NCBI GenBank assembly: GCA_023140195.1
Contig: JAGLME010000009.1
Span: 1 to 64,000 of the forward strand
Reading direction: 5' to 3'
DNA length: 64,000 nucleotides
Source: Thermoplasmata archaeon
GTDB taxonomy: Archaea; Thermoplasmatota; Thermoplasmata; RBG-16-68-12; SOIM01
Shown here piece by piece: positions 1-9,427 of this stretch (position 1 is the stretch's first letter; the number at the start of each line of letters is the position of its first letter). A program made the translations under genes and the position numbers. The notes beneath the pieces are model-generated. The model saw only the letters and a program-made list of their open reading frames with translations. It did not search any database and was not told the origin of the DNA.

Positions 1-54
1 GCCGACCCTCTCGAGCCACCGACTTACCTCAGAAGATTGAAAGCATGTTTCATT

Positions 55-3000
55 TCAATCTCTAACGGAAATCTCGATTACATACGACGCATAATCGTTC
101 AGTTCGACTTCTAGCAGATATGTACCAGCGCTGAAACCTTTTGTTTTGAGATTATAGATATAATGACCGTCTTCTGTATGACGGAATACATTGGCGATAT
201 TGCTAAATCCTGCCGCTCCAAAAGGTATAAGTTCGGTGCTATTACCAGTTAGTTTGAAGACTTTCAACGTTGCTATAGCATTTGTGATTGTTGAGCCGTC
301 TTCAGCGGAAATTTCGAATTTTACTGGAATTGTCCTGCCAGATTTATACTCCTTGGGCTTATCTGCTTTAATCGGAGGAAGCAAGCCGTCAAATATGTAA
401 TGCGCTTCTACAAGTAGAAACGCATGGGCAGAGTTGCCACTTTCGTCTGTAGCGTTGAAGGTCACTGCAGTTGTTCCCGCATGGAATAGACTGGGCGCAT
501 CATTTGTTATGGTCACAGTTGGACTACAAACATCAAATGCACTTACAATGCTACTCAAGTCCACTTGTGCACCTTCCTCGGTTGAGTAGTTCACGATAAG
601 TGGGTCAACAGGAAACGTTATGACAGGTGGCAATGTATCTTGGACAGTGACAGATATATTATCACTGGATATGCCACCATATTTGTCGTCGGCTACGAGC
701 GTAAAGGTGTGATTTCCAAGGGGAAGTATCGGATTATATGTCACATTCGAAATTACGACGTTGCCGGCGACATCAATCCAGCTGAAAACAAGTGGATCAC
801 CATCGGAATCAGATGAACGCTGTCCATTAAGCTGCACAAGAGCTCCCTGATAGCAATCACACTCGATAATTCTATCGGGCCCAGAATCAGCTACCGGAAT
901 CCTGTCTTTTGGCACGCCGTAGAACTTCACAGAGAAATTGATGCCTTCAGGTGGTGCTTCCACCGCATGAAGTTTAATGGTCCAAAGTCCAGATTCAAGA
1001 GGAGATATGAGGATGAGTTCATAATTGTCACCAAGCATATGTGAAACCTCTGGAGAAAATGGATTGTAACGGCTGTATTCTATACCTGATGGGCTAATGA
1101 GCCTGGTTAGAACGTCGCCAGAATCGAATGAAGTTCCGAATATTCCCATATCGGGGATTATACCTGGATCGAAAGGCCAAATGTACCAGGATGTGTTTCT
1201 AGGATTAGATGGAAAGAGGGGACCACCACTCTCCCACGTCAAGAACGGGACTGAGGGCTCATCACCATGGGGACATATCTTACCTCTAAAACCATTTTCA
1301 CCCCATTCTCCATCATTTGAAATATTAAACATGGACTGCCGCCAGGGCTCAATACCTCCCTTTCCTCCCATTCCACCAAATCCATACGGACCGATGGTGA
1401 AATCATTCTTTGTCATCGCGAAGAGTTTGCCCATGTTGTATAGACCGTTTGGCGCTACACCCGGCAGAGCGTAGAAGATCCCACACGAGGGACCGCCAGC
1501 ACCACCACCGCCTCCCCCACCAGCACCACCATGACCGCCATAAGCACCATGACCGCCATCGCCTGCATCTTCTTCTCCCCACGAGCCCAATCCCCAGAAA
1601 CCGCCCAGGCCGCGTTTCGAACCATTGCCACCACGGCCTCCATTTCCACCTTCCTTGGTTTGAATGTTGTTGTCAAAGATGATCGGAGTCGCGCTGTTCA
1701 GGTAAATGCCAAAGCTGCCACCAGCTCCCCCGCCTTCCGTTCCTCTCTTTCCACCTTCACCGCCTGCACCGCCACCTCCACCTCGTCCTCCTTTATCCCA
1801 GTCTACCCAATCCGAAGGAAGTTCAAACAATCCTATGCTGAACTCAAAAGCCCCGCCACCCCCGCCACCGCCGCCACCGCCGGTGCCGTGAGTGCCATTG
1901 GTGCCAGCTTCACCGGAGTGAGGGTGCCATTCACCCCATGGATCAAGAGTTCCATCACGGGTACCACCTTTCCCCCCGTCTCCATCTTCACCGTCCATGC
2001 CCTTATATCCAAAGTCACCCTCCAAACCAAAGATATCGACTCCATTGGCAACTATTATTAGAATATTAGCAATGCAAGCCAAGAGACCCCCTCCTGTTAA
2101 ACAAAGAGCGAGTGTCGCTCCAAGTTTAGCCCAGGTTGAATCATCAATATTCATTTCTATGTCTCCACCCTCTCCACCTGATCCTTTGCGAGACTCTATC
2201 GTATTACCGGCACCCCATCCTCCGTCACTACCGAGACCATTTCCGTTGCCAAAGTCATCCCCAATATAGCCGCCAATACCACCGAGACCACCTGGTACCG
2301 GAGAAGATGTTTCTGTACCATTACTATAAATCCAATCACGACCTGGATAGTAATAGAAGCCACCTTGACCATTTGCTGCTTCTCTACCGTCTATTCCAGC
2401 ATAAGAACCGTCTCCTCCTTTCCCTGCTATTATTGTATTGTTGCTAATAATCAGACTCTCATCTGAATCTTCCACATATATTGCGGTAGAATGATGTCCA
2501 GCTATATCAGCGAGACTTCCATCCTTTCCATCGTAAGCTTCGATTGTCAACCCATTGATTGTTGTGGGTGAGCTAATGCCTATTACGAATAGTGCGGGTG
2601 GCTTTGCTAAAATCTTTGTATCCCCACGGTGGTGATCGATTCGCCACCATCCCTCTTTCTCTGGCCATGGTCCTGGTGTAACTGGATCTGGAGGAAATTG
2701 AGTGAATCCACCATACAAACTCATACCGTTGAGCAAGTAAGCAAACCAGGGCCAATACTCCCCTTGGTGTAAATAAATGTCAGGCCATGGGGGGGCAGGC
2801 CCAAGACCTAACACCACTTTCATAATAGTCCTATACGGTTCCAACATAGTGCCAGGATTTGAATCATCTCCGAAAGGAGCTACAAATACTGCTTGGTCGA
2901 GATTCTCAAAAATGGTCACAATGACCCAATCGGTATCGGAAGCACCACTAATCTTTTCCGTCAAAGTCAAAGTGAAGTTAAGGCTCGAGACTTCTATTCC

Positions 3001-3330
3001 ACGTGCATTAAAAGTGGCATTCATCTTGTCAGCATCATTTAGGGTTACTTCTCGGCCCGAAACCTGAGCCCAATGGAACAATAATTCATCGCCTTCTGGA
3101 TCATAACTGCCTGAACCGTCTAGAGTAACCACATCAAACCAATCTACACATTGATGGTCTCCTGCCTCGGCGACTGGAGGAAGACCGGCGAATGGCGTCA
3201 CAGTGTTTTCCGAGAAGGTTTCAAAAATCGGATCGCTGAAACAGACAGGGACTACGAGTGCTGAGGCTACCATCACAGCAATGAAGACAGTCGGGCAACT
3301 CATGCCAGCTGAACTCAAGATTTTCATCAT
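55..3330 (-). CDS. Large secreted PKD / glycine-rich / PxKF surface protein
   Basis: A 1091-residue exported protein. Residues 1-32 form a signal peptide. A PKD-like domain follows (about 47-140), then a stretch with a GDDSNPGT...PYRTI motif (about 148-195) as seen at the start of DUF1565-type beta-helix proteins. Residues 260-700 are extremely glycine-rich and include one hydrophobic patch near 405-440. The C-terminal part has a jelly-roll-like segment (735-820), a second PKD (825-900), a HYR-type domain (905-985) and a final PxKF-like domain with IPVKFEIS and a closing GTYLLEVEL. The start codon is preceded by AAGGAGGGAGG, which supports it. Nothing catalytic is visible; a structural or adhesive envelope role is an inference. 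Most open frames on the opposite strand here are shadows of the GC-rich glycine codons. Confidence 0.85.
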   Translation of the reverse strand: MMKILSSAGMSCPTVFIAVMVASALVVPVCFSDPIFETFSENTVTPFAGLPPVAEAGDHQCVDWFDVVTLDGSGSYDPEGDELLFHWAQVSGREVTLNDADKMNATFNARGIEVSSLNFTLTLTEKISGASDTDWVIVTIFENLDQAVFVAPFGDDSNPGTMLEPYRTIMKVVLGLGPAPPWPDIYLHQGEYWPWFAYLLNGMSLYGGFTQFPPDPVTPGPWPEKEGWWRIDHHRGDTKILAKPPALFVIGISSPTTINGLTIEAYDGKDGSLADIAGHHSTAIYVEDSDESLIISNNTIIAGKGGDGSYAGIDGREAANGQGGFYYYPGRDWIYSNGTETSSPVPGGLGGIGGYIGDDFGNGNGLGSDGGWGAGNTIESRKGSGGEGGDIEMNIDDSTWAKLGATLALCLTGGGLLACIANILIIVANGVDIFGLEGDFGYKGMDGEDGDGGKGGTRDGTLDPWGEWHPHSGEAGTNGTHGTGGGGGGGGGGAFEFSIGLFELPSDWVDWDKGGRGGGGGAGGEGGKRGTEGGGAGGSFGIYLNSATPIIFDNNIQTKEGGNGGRGGNGSKRGLGGFWGLGSWGEEDAGDGGHGAYGGHGGAGGGGGGGAGGPSCGIFYALPGVAPNGLYNMGKLFAMTKNDFTIGPYGFGGMGGKGGIEPWRQSMFNISNDGEWGENGFRGKICPHGDEPSVPFLTWESGGPLFPSNPRNTSWYIWPFDPGIIPDMGIFGTSFDSGDVLTRLISPSGIEYSRYNPFSPEVSHMLGDNYELILISPLESGLWTIKLHAVEAPPEGINFSVKFYGVPKDRIPVADSGPDRIIECDCYQGALVQLNGQRSSDSDGDPLVFSWIDVAGNVVISNVTYNPILPLGNHTFTLVADDKYGGISSDNISVTVQDTLPPVITFPVDPLIVNYSTEEGAQVDLSSIVSAFDVCSPTVTITNDAPSLFHAGTTAVTFNATDESGNSAHAFLLVEAHYIFDGLLPPIKADKPKEYKSGRTIPVKFEISAEDGSTITNAIATLKVFKLTGNSTELIPFGAAGFSNIANVFRHTEDGHYIYNLKTKGFSAGTYLLEVELNDYASYVIEISVRD

Positions 3331-4131
3331 TTGATCCCTCCCTCCTTATCAAAGAATGTGGAAACCTGTCCGAATCGTTTCTGGCTCCCAGTGCGATTAC
3401 CAGGGGTATCAGGCTCACAAATGCAACAAGTGCTCTTTGCATTGTCTCTTATCATTATTCATCCTCCTCCCCTCCACGAGCATCTCCCTCCGAGATACCA
3501 CATTTTGGGCAAGGAGCGAATGCGCGCAGCCATATTAGAGTCTTTGTATTGAGAATTCGCCAAAGAAAGGGCCCTTCTCGACATTATATGTCAGTTTCGA
3601 TCGAATCTCAATGCTTTCACTTTCTCAGGACTTCTTGGATTATCAGTGAGTGACCCAAGAGACAGGTATGTTGGCAGGGTCGTGTAGAAGAAGACCATCG
3701 TTGGAATCAACCTGGAGGTGAAGATGTCAAGCATTGCTGGAATTCAGCTCTCATCCTCAATAGCCTTTCGTTCTGTCGATATCAATGAAATGAAAGATGC
3801 CAGGTCACCGCCGTAAGCTCCCTTCTGTTCTCTCGAAAGTCTCTTCTAATCCTTTCCACCTCTGTCATTTGCTTCCATCAGATGTCCAATTGGAGAAGAC
3901 ACAGGAAGTTTCGTCGTTGTTCAATGAGAACTCCGACATAGTGTGATACTGGGTAGTTGTTTTTGTGAAAGATGTCCGAGTTGGTAGAGCAAAGTCGGAC
4001 ATTTCGGTCGATTCTGAGGAGTTCTTGGGGTATTTTCTGTTCAGTAAAGAGACATGAATCTAGGATATGTTTTGATATTCACTGCGAAATGGGGTTTAAT
4101 GTTGCAGTGGGAAACATCTTTTGATTTCCAT
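3331..4131. other. Intergenic region, 800 bases, with one palindromic repeat copy
   Basis: No convincing gene on either strand; the short open frames lack ribosome sites and known motifs. The one recognisable object is a full-length copy of the two-hairpin repeat at 3909-4013, listed separately. Confidence 0.6.
3909..4013 (+). repeat. Two-hairpin palindromic repeat, copy 1
   Basis: About 100 bases matching the copy at 58951-59060 along most of their length, including CTCCGACATAGTGTGATACT. The second hairpin has perfect arms ATGTCCGA (3972-3979) and TCGGACAT (3995-4002) with a 15-base loop. The first hairpin, ending in CTCCGACAT, is degenerate on its left arm. It lies in non-coding DNA. Confidence 0.85.
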
Positions 4132-5016
4132 CTACTCCCTTCTCTTAACCACCGCTATGATCGCAACTACCACGAATACCAAAATGAGAAGCACTATTAT
4201 GTAAGGTAGCCATGACATTAGCAGAGAGAGAACATCGAAGCCTCCATCGGTACCGTCGTCACCATCATCAGGATCCGTCGGCTTGAGGGTTAGCTGAAAT
4301 TCATAGGTGCCGTAGAGGAATAACTTCACATAGACGGTTTGGTTGTCTGATACCTCAAAGGTAGCCGTGTTCTGTGCACCTTCATGAACTCGAAACTCCC
4401 CAAGTTGATGTGTTTCTTTATCAAATATGAAAACCCATGCCAGATAATAATCATTATTCCATAAACTCACACTTACTTCACACTTCTGTTCTATCTCCAC
4501 AGCATAGTAATCTTCGTCGTCGTCGCCAGCCGCGTATCCAGAATGAATCATTCCATCGGCGACAAAGGTTGCGGTATCGAATCCGTCCCCCGCATCACCA
4601 CCACTATTCGCATCATTTTGGGAAACTATGGAGACTTCCATTGTATAGGAACCTTCACCATCCGATCGTTGAACCTCAATGTAACAGATGAAGCTTGGAG
4701 GTGCGGAACTGCTCGTTACCCAAAGGAGTTCATGTGAGGTCTCCATCCACGAGCTCTCAACCGTTTCCTGCTGGCCGTTATACAATTCCACCGAGGTCTC
4801 TGGTGTAGAGGTGACGTTCACATAGATGAGTTGTCCAGCAACAAGAGCCACTTCGTAATAGTCATTGTTGTCGTTGCTGCTAAGTTCGCCTTCGTACACT
4901 CCTGCGACTATCTGCTCTGCATTGTCGAAGTCGTCATTCGGTTCTGTGTCACCAATTGCTGTGGCTGATATTAGCATCACGATGACAACGCTCACAAATA
5001 GGACAAATCTTCTCAT
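4132..5016 (-). CDS. Secreted, C-terminally anchored protein with two PPC-like domains
   Basis: A 294-residue protein. The signal peptide covers residues 1-22. Two repeats follow that resemble bacterial pre-peptidase C-terminal (PPC) domains: the first opens with TEPNDDFDNA and has NDNNDYYEV, the second has DGFDTATFV and DDDEDYYAVEI. A single transmembrane helix near residues 265-288 ends in KRRE, so the protein is probably anchored with the repeats outside the cell. GAGGAGGTGG lies just before the start. PPC domains usually accompany secreted proteases, but no protease domain is present here, so a stand-alone surface role is inferred. The flanks are long non-coding stretches on both sides. 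Confidence 0.8.
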   Translation of the reverse strand: MRRFVLFVSVVIVMLISATAIGDTEPNDDFDNAEQIVAGVYEGELSSNDNNDYYEVALVAGQLIYVNVTSTPETSVELYNGQQETVESSWMETSHELLWVTSSSAPPSFICYIEVQRSDGEGSYTMEVSIVSQNDANSGGDAGDGFDTATFVADGMIHSGYAAGDDDEDYYAVEIEQKCEVSVSLWNNDYYLAWVFIFDKETHQLGEFRVHEGAQNTATFEVSDNQTVYVKLFLYGTYEFQLTLKPTDPDDGDDGTDGGFDVLSLLMSWLPYIIVLLILVFVVVAIIAVVKRRE

Positions 5017-5137
5017 CCCACCACCTCCTCGAAAGCGAATTAATACATACTTCCAGCTTCTTCCTCATGCCCTGCTCAGCAACAGCACATCACGTTTGCT
5101 TCTCTCTGTCAGGTTTAGACACAAGTGTCTTTATCAC

Positions 5138-5145
5138 CTATATAG
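5138..5145 (+). promoter_or_regulatory. TATA box of the AbrB-like gene
   Basis: CTATATAG lies 51 bases before the ATG at 5196, which fits an archaeal promoter with a short leader. The start is also preceded by GGTGAT. Confidence 0.5.
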
Positions 5146-5195
5146 TCGAGTATGTATTTCTAACTATCGACCCAATCACCTATTTCGGTGATTGA

Positions 5196-5339
5196 ATGGA
5201 ACTTCTGGGCAGTAGCAAGGTCACGAACAATTACAGGATGCAACTCATAAAAGCTGTACGGGACGAAATAGGCGCAAGAGAGGGTGACATCGTCTTGTTC
5301 TACAGGAAGGGAGATGACATAATATTGAAAAAGGGATAG
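5196..5339 (+). CDS. AbrB/SpoVT/MazE-family small DNA-binding protein
   Basis: A 47-residue protein. The pattern SKVTNNYRMQLIKAVRDEI, then GAREGDIVLF and a closing DDIILKKG, matches the swapped-hairpin AbrB fold (K-V-T-x-N-x-R, then V-R-x-x-x-G-x-x-E-G-D-x-V). Archaeal genomes carry many such single-domain proteins as regulators or antitoxins. GGTGAT precedes the ATG by a few bases, and a TATA box lies at 5138-5145. No toxin-like gene (VapC or MazF type) is adjacent, so it is probably an orphan regulator. A three-copy hairpin element begins about 100 bases downstream. Confidence 0.85.
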   Translation: MELLGSSKVTNNYRMQLIKAVRDEIGAREGDIVLFYRKGDDIILKKG

Positions 5340-5442
5340 TAATCCAAGAACTTCAAAGGTTTGATTCGATACTGCTGATTGTCGTTTTCTATGACAGTTA
5401 TCAATCATGTTTCCGCGGAGTGACGAAATCCTAGTGTGGAAA

Positions 5443-5520
5443 AGGAAATAATGTGAGGCCGTTCCGGTGAAAATCAGAATGTGAACGGCCTCTTCGTTGT
5501 GGAGGGATGCTTAGATAAGC
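5443..5520 (+). repeat. GGCCGTTC hairpin element, copy 1
   Basis: Perfect 10-bp arms GAGGCCGTTC (5455-5464) and GAACGGCCTC (5483-5492) around an 18-base loop. A conserved tail TTCGTTGTGGAGGGATGC + TTAGATAAGC follows, to 5520. The same layout recurs at 33415-33487 and, reversed, at 54003-54075. It could be a small RNA, a processing or termination structure, or the end of a mobile element. Confidence 0.85.
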
Positions 5521-5620
5521 AGGGTTCGGATGAGGGCCCCCCTACATAATCGTTCCCTTTTCGAATCGGACATTGATCCAAAGAATAGGTTGTGATATCC
5601 GATGGCAAGTCAGACATCTC

Positions 5621-5737
5621 ATCGACAATCGGGAGACGGAACGGTTCTTTCTCGGTGGACAATCGAATCGGCAATCGAATCGACAATCGGGAGACGGAAC
5701 GGTTCTTTCTCGGTGGGTGATCGAATCGGCAATCGGG
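5621..5737 (+). repeat. Two tandem copies of a 58-base unit
   Basis: The units start at 5621 and 5679. Both read ATCGACAATCGGGAGACGG, then AACGGTTCTTTCTCGGTGG, followed by an ATCGAATCGGCAATCG tail. Conservation between the two units is nearly complete. No coding role is apparent. Confidence 0.8.
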
Positions 5738-6210
5738 ACAGGGGGAGGAATCCTTCTTGCCTGGGAATTCCTTGAGAATTCCGATCGATAACGGGTCCTA
5801 TGTGTAGCGTTCCGTTGCAAAATGGGGTAGAGAAGCCTCTCAATGTGGAATAAGAGGCGATTTCACAGCGAAATCGATTCTCGATTGAAAATGGAGTGGA
5901 CCACCCGGTGAAAGCCCGATTCAAGACAGAATGGGTCCTGTGTCTGTGAGAATTGCTAGTCCCTTGCAATGATGCACTTCTTCCCATAGGCTATTCCTAC
6001 GCCATCCCTTACCTGCCCCCTCCCCTCTAATCCTCTTCTCACCGTCTTGCGTAAGTAGGGATGAAAGGTCTCGTCCAATGTGACAAGATGGATTGTCTCT
6101 TGTCTTCTAGTGGCGTATCAACAATCGAAACCTCCCCAAAAACTTCTGAGTTCGACTTTCCGTCCTTCCACTCAATGAAAGAGCGTTCAATCACCAATGT
6201 AAGTGCCTGG

Positions 6211-6300
6211 AAAACTTCCGACTTTGCTATACCGACTCGAGATTTCGGTGTGACAACTCAGCTTCGCATCATGTCGTAGTTCTCATTGAAGGACGACATT
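6211..6300 (-). repeat. Two-hairpin palindromic repeat, copy 2 (reverse, diverged)
   Basis: Read on the minus strand this aligns end to end with the copies at 3909 and 58951. Landmarks on the plus strand are CCGACTTTGCTATACCGACTCG (first 20 bases from 6218) and ATGTCGTAGTTCTCATTGAA (6271-6290) closing with CGACAT. The middle section has drifted. Confidence 0.7.
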
Positions 6301-6492
6301 TCCGATATCATTCTCCTCCATCCAACATTTCGCTAACCATCATACTCCACTCCCTCGAAGAGCTAAGATTGGGGTCGCATCTACTTCGAAGCGGAAGGTG
6401 TAGATCTCGACAAGAAAAGCACCCCGTTCACAATGTCAAAAGATGGAACTGCTAGCATCTCCCTCACAATGTCTATCGGAAATCTTGAAATA

Positions 6493-6505
6493 GATTTTTA
6501 TATAT
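6493..6505 (+). promoter_or_regulatory. TATA box of the 6540 gene
   Basis: GATTTTTATATAT lies about 40 bases before the ATG at 6540. The upstream in-frame ATG at 6504 falls inside this box, which argues against it as the start. Confidence 0.55.
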
Positions 6506-6539
6506 GTATGCTTTTGCATCATTTGGAGGAGTGTGGACG

Positions 6540-7565
6540 ATGTTCGATATTCTCGGGATGGCCTATTCTCCAGTCCGTGTGGGTCTTTCAGTGAAACAAA
6601 AATGGATCAAAACAGTCGAAAAGAAAGACATTGATGACAAGACCTTTCAAAGACTGGAAGCCTATTTTGGGGAGATATGGAAATCAAGACGTGTGAGAGC
6701 GTATGACGGTGAATTCGATGTTGGAGCCACTGGGAGGAATACTCATAAGTTGCTCGACGAGATAGTTCGCGAGGATCTCTCCGACGCCGAGTCTTGGAAA
6801 AGATTCAAGGATAGATCGCGCAAACTTGCCGCGAAGCTGAGAAGCGAAATGGATAAGAGAAGCTCCCTCGGCTATCTTTTTGTGATACTGTGCATGTTTG
6901 AGAAGCAGAGATACTGTTGTCTGTTGAAATTAGATTTAAGAGATGAAGTAGGTCACCCCACTCTCGACAAACACACAAGAGATATTGCGTTTGAATCTAT
7001 CACAGACGCCCTCCCAAGGCCTCGCAATATTCAGAAAGGGGCCATATTTCCTCTACCTTCTGATCCCACTCTCCCTTTCAGGGGGGATATTAAGGTCGTC
7101 CAGTATGATATGAGAGCCGCCTATTTTGACGGATTTCTTGACTTGAGAAGAAGAGCGGCTCCAAAGAGACAGCTCCCGGTATTGGTGAATATACTTGGCC
7201 AGATCAAGAAGGGAGCTGGTCAAGACCCCCTGACGCCCCGCGATAGAATCGACCTTGTTGATGGCATCAAAAGAGCGAAAGGGGAAAAAGTCAAATTGAA
7301 GGATCTGGAAGGGACTTTCAAAGATATCCTCGGTAAAGCCTATGACCCGTCCAGTCTGAAGGAAGCCATTGAGAATGGGGTCGGCGAACTCGCCATCCCG
7401 AAGAACATCGCCCTTAGTCAGAAGATTCGCTTGCGCATAGACGGATCCATCAAAATCGAAGCTCCACAAAACGAGGTCGAGAAAAAAGTCAAGTGGAGGA
7501 AGAAAGTCGACGGGAGCTGGGAGATTATAATACTGGGCACGGAACTAGTTCAGGAAGTGTTCTAG
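6540..7565 (+). CDS. Uncharacterised protein, weak resemblance to nucleoid-associated NdpA (NA37)
   Basis: 341 residues. The start at 6540 is chosen because GGAGGAG lies 8 bases before it and a TATA box overlaps the alternative ATG at 6504. No signal peptide or membrane segment is present. The segment GYLFVILCMF...LLKLDL, then NIQKGAIFP and YDMRAAYFDGFLDL, recalls the NA37/NdpA pattern, in which a beta-rich core is followed by a K-A motif and a Y-F...F-L signature. That assignment is tentative. The C-terminal third is rich in lysine and ends KWRKKVDGSWEIIIL. The next gene starts 16 bases downstream on a GTG, so the two are probably one operon. NdpA-like proteins are found in defence and mobile loci, which fits the surroundings. 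Confidence 0.5.
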   Translation: MFDILGMAYSPVRVGLSVKQKWIKTVEKKDIDDKTFQRLEAYFGEIWKSRRVRAYDGEFDVGATGRNTHKLLDEIVREDLSDAESWKRFKDRSRKLAAKLRSEMDKRSSLGYLFVILCMFEKQRYCCLLKLDLRDEVGHPTLDKHTRDIAFESITDALPRPRNIQKGAIFPLPSDPTLPFRGDIKVVQYDMRAAYFDGFLDLRRRAAPKRQLPVLVNILGQIKKGAGQDPLTPRDRIDLVDGIKRAKGEKVKLKDLEGTFKDILGKAYDPSSLKEAIENGVGELAIPKNIALSQKIRLRIDGSIKIEAPQNEVEKKVKWRKKVDGSWEIIILGTELVQEVF

Positions 7566-7581
7566 ATTTGGAGGTCAGCGT

Positions 7582-9306
7582 GTGGATGAGGTCTTTTCGA
7601 AAACCCTTGCTTTTGCAAAGGAATACAGGCATATAGCTAAGGATACACCAGTCGAGCTGAGTATGAAACTGCATGTGGTGAATGTCAAGACTCTCTCTAG
7701 GCTACTGGGGGATGTCGAAACGATTGTTCAAGTCCTTGATACGCAAACGTCTGTCCAAATAGACCTGTCGCTGGGAGAAGCTGTAGTCAGAATGCTCCTC
7801 ACCATTCCACAAGGGATTTGGATGGTTGACGAAATCGACAGCAGGGGTCAGTATCCTCCTTATCTGGCCGAAGAGAAGAGAGTAGCCATCAACCAGTTGG
7901 AACAGCGACACTATTATGGAGGCCATTATCCTACCAACGAACTCATGGACCTCTTGGATGTGCTCCTAGAACCTGAGCCAGAAGCTGGAGACGTAGAGCC
8001 CGAACCAGAATCCGAAGAACCTGAGCCAAGAGCGCGTCTCGTGGTTTACTTCGCCATCAGTAAGCACTCGATTCTGAATCTCATGCGACAACGAATCCCG
8101 GGAACCAAGAATGTGAACACGTTGCTTTTCTTTCTGCCTGAGAGTTGCCTCGCTTCCATCGCACAATTGAGTTTTCGAAACTGTAAAAAACAGCTTTTTG
8201 GGGATGGTGACCGTTGCCTTGTGTTACACGTTGACCAGATTCAAGACTTTATCGGTCCGTACATGGGGATGATCCGAATCTCAGGTGTCAGTGGCATTAC
8301 TGAGAAAATAAAATCATTCACTCTGCAAAAACTCGACAGCATATCCCTAAGAAGGAACCTCCTTGAGAGAGGGACCATGATTCGGAATATACCGAATCTC
8401 ATAATTCCCGAGCAATTGCTGTTCTCGCATGCAAAAGATGCCACAGTTTCGAGCCTTTCTTCCCATCTCGCACCAATCTTCCTAGGGATGACAATAGTTT
8501 CTATCTCGACCGAAGCCTGTCTCGAAGGCGACACGTGGTCTGTTACCATCCGAGGACGCAGGTTGATTGAAGCCAAACTCACGCTCAAAAATGGACAATT
8601 GCACATGAAGAGTGGGAAAAAGGACGACATAATAGACTCAAAAGGGATGCTACCCAATGGAATTGAGCTGTTCAGATTCTATCACTGGATGTTCAAAGAG
8701 GGTGATTTTGACAAGATTGCCTTGGCAAGAGACATTACGTCCTCTTTGGCACCGGACATGTTCGATGTTTTGCAGGACAGTGCCGAGATATTTCAATCAG
8801 CTCTTTCCAACTACAGTATCTATCTGAAGAAGGTTACCGACAAGTTTCTTGAGACTCGGAAAAGCCTCACAGATTACATTTTCGAGCATTTCAAGGAACT
8901 GATTGGGTTCCAAGTCTCGCTCACTTCCAGAATGTCGACGGATACGTTTAGAATAATTGGATCTTTGGTACTTTTCGGGATTGGAGCTTTCTCAGACTTT
9001 CTCAGCGAGGATCTAAATCCTGTGTTCATTGTGACTGGTCTAACCCTGATCTTTGCTTATGTTTGTCTTAGCGTATTCCTCCTGAGGGATATCAGGCATG
9101 CTTTTGAGGCTTCAAGAAAGAGGAATAGGAAGCATCTTGAGTACTACAAGAAATTCGTTACTAAGGAGGACATTCGGGTGCTAGAGCCAGAACTTGAGGA
9201 GGTTCGTGAGACATTCGAGAGACGATATTATGTCTACAATGCTCTCCTTTTGAGTGGGGCGGCTGTCCTATTGGAAATTGCGGTTCTATTTGTCCTAGGG
9301 GTATAG
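7582..9306 (+). CDS. Membrane protein with large cytosolic N-terminal part, unknown family
   Basis: 574 residues from a GTG start that has GGAGGT 6 to 7 bases upstream. Residues 1-450 are soluble. Within them, 130-150 form an acidic Glu-Pro linker (EPEPEAGDVEPEPESEEP) that separates an N-terminal region of about 130 residues from a larger middle domain. Three membrane helices close the protein (about 452-471, 477-498 and 550-572), with a charged coiled segment EASRKRNRKHLEYYKKF between the second and third. It is the second gene of a two-gene unit with the NdpA-like protein. I do not recognise the family. A membrane-anchored effector or sensor partner of the first gene is an inference from gene order only. 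Confidence 0.6.
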   Translation: MDEVFSKTLAFAKEYRHIAKDTPVELSMKLHVVNVKTLSRLLGDVETIVQVLDTQTSVQIDLSLGEAVVRMLLTIPQGIWMVDEIDSRGQYPPYLAEEKRVAINQLEQRHYYGGHYPTNELMDLLDVLLEPEPEAGDVEPEPESEEPEPRARLVVYFAISKHSILNLMRQRIPGTKNVNTLLFFLPESCLASIAQLSFRNCKKQLFGDGDRCLVLHVDQIQDFIGPYMGMIRISGVSGITEKIKSFTLQKLDSISLRRNLLERGTMIRNIPNLIIPEQLLFSHAKDATVSSLSSHLAPIFLGMTIVSISTEACLEGDTWSVTIRGRRLIEAKLTLKNGQLHMKSGKKDDIIDSKGMLPNGIELFRFYHWMFKEGDFDKIALARDITSSLAPDMFDVLQDSAEIFQSALSNYSIYLKKVTDKFLETRKSLTDYIFEHFKELIGFQVSLTSRMSTDTFRIIGSLVLFGIGAFSDFLSEDLNPVFIVTGLTLIFAYVCLSVFLLRDIRHAFEASRKRNRKHLEYYKKFVTKEDIRVLEPELEEVRETFERRYYVYNALLLSGAAVLLEIAVLFVLGV

Positions 9307-9427
9307 AGTCTGGCTTTGCTCTATTCAGGCCTGAATGTCACCAGATATCGATAATTTCATGGCACAATGAGTTGAATTGAGAAAACATGAAAGCGATTGA
9401 GACATGTCTTGTGCAAGAGGAGGGGAG

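Larger units (their letters stand above)
5340..6503. other. Intergenic region, about 1.1 kb, packed with repeats
   Basis: No protein gene is supported. It contains the hairpin element at 5443-5520, two tandem 58-base units at 5621-5737, a small dyad with CGATTTC/GAAATCG arms at 5858-5876, and a reverse copy of the two-hairpin repeat at 6211-6300. The open frame at 6061-6279 is crossed by that repeat and has no ribosome site or recognisable content. Confidence 0.6.

Noticed and set aside
1410-2447. Plus-strand open frames rich in His, Pro and Arg
   Set aside because: They are antisense shadows of the glycine-rich segment of the minus-strand surface protein.
6061-6279. 72-residue frame upstream of the NdpA-like gene
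   Set aside because: Its second half is the reverse copy of the dispersed palindromic repeat, and it has no ribosome site.
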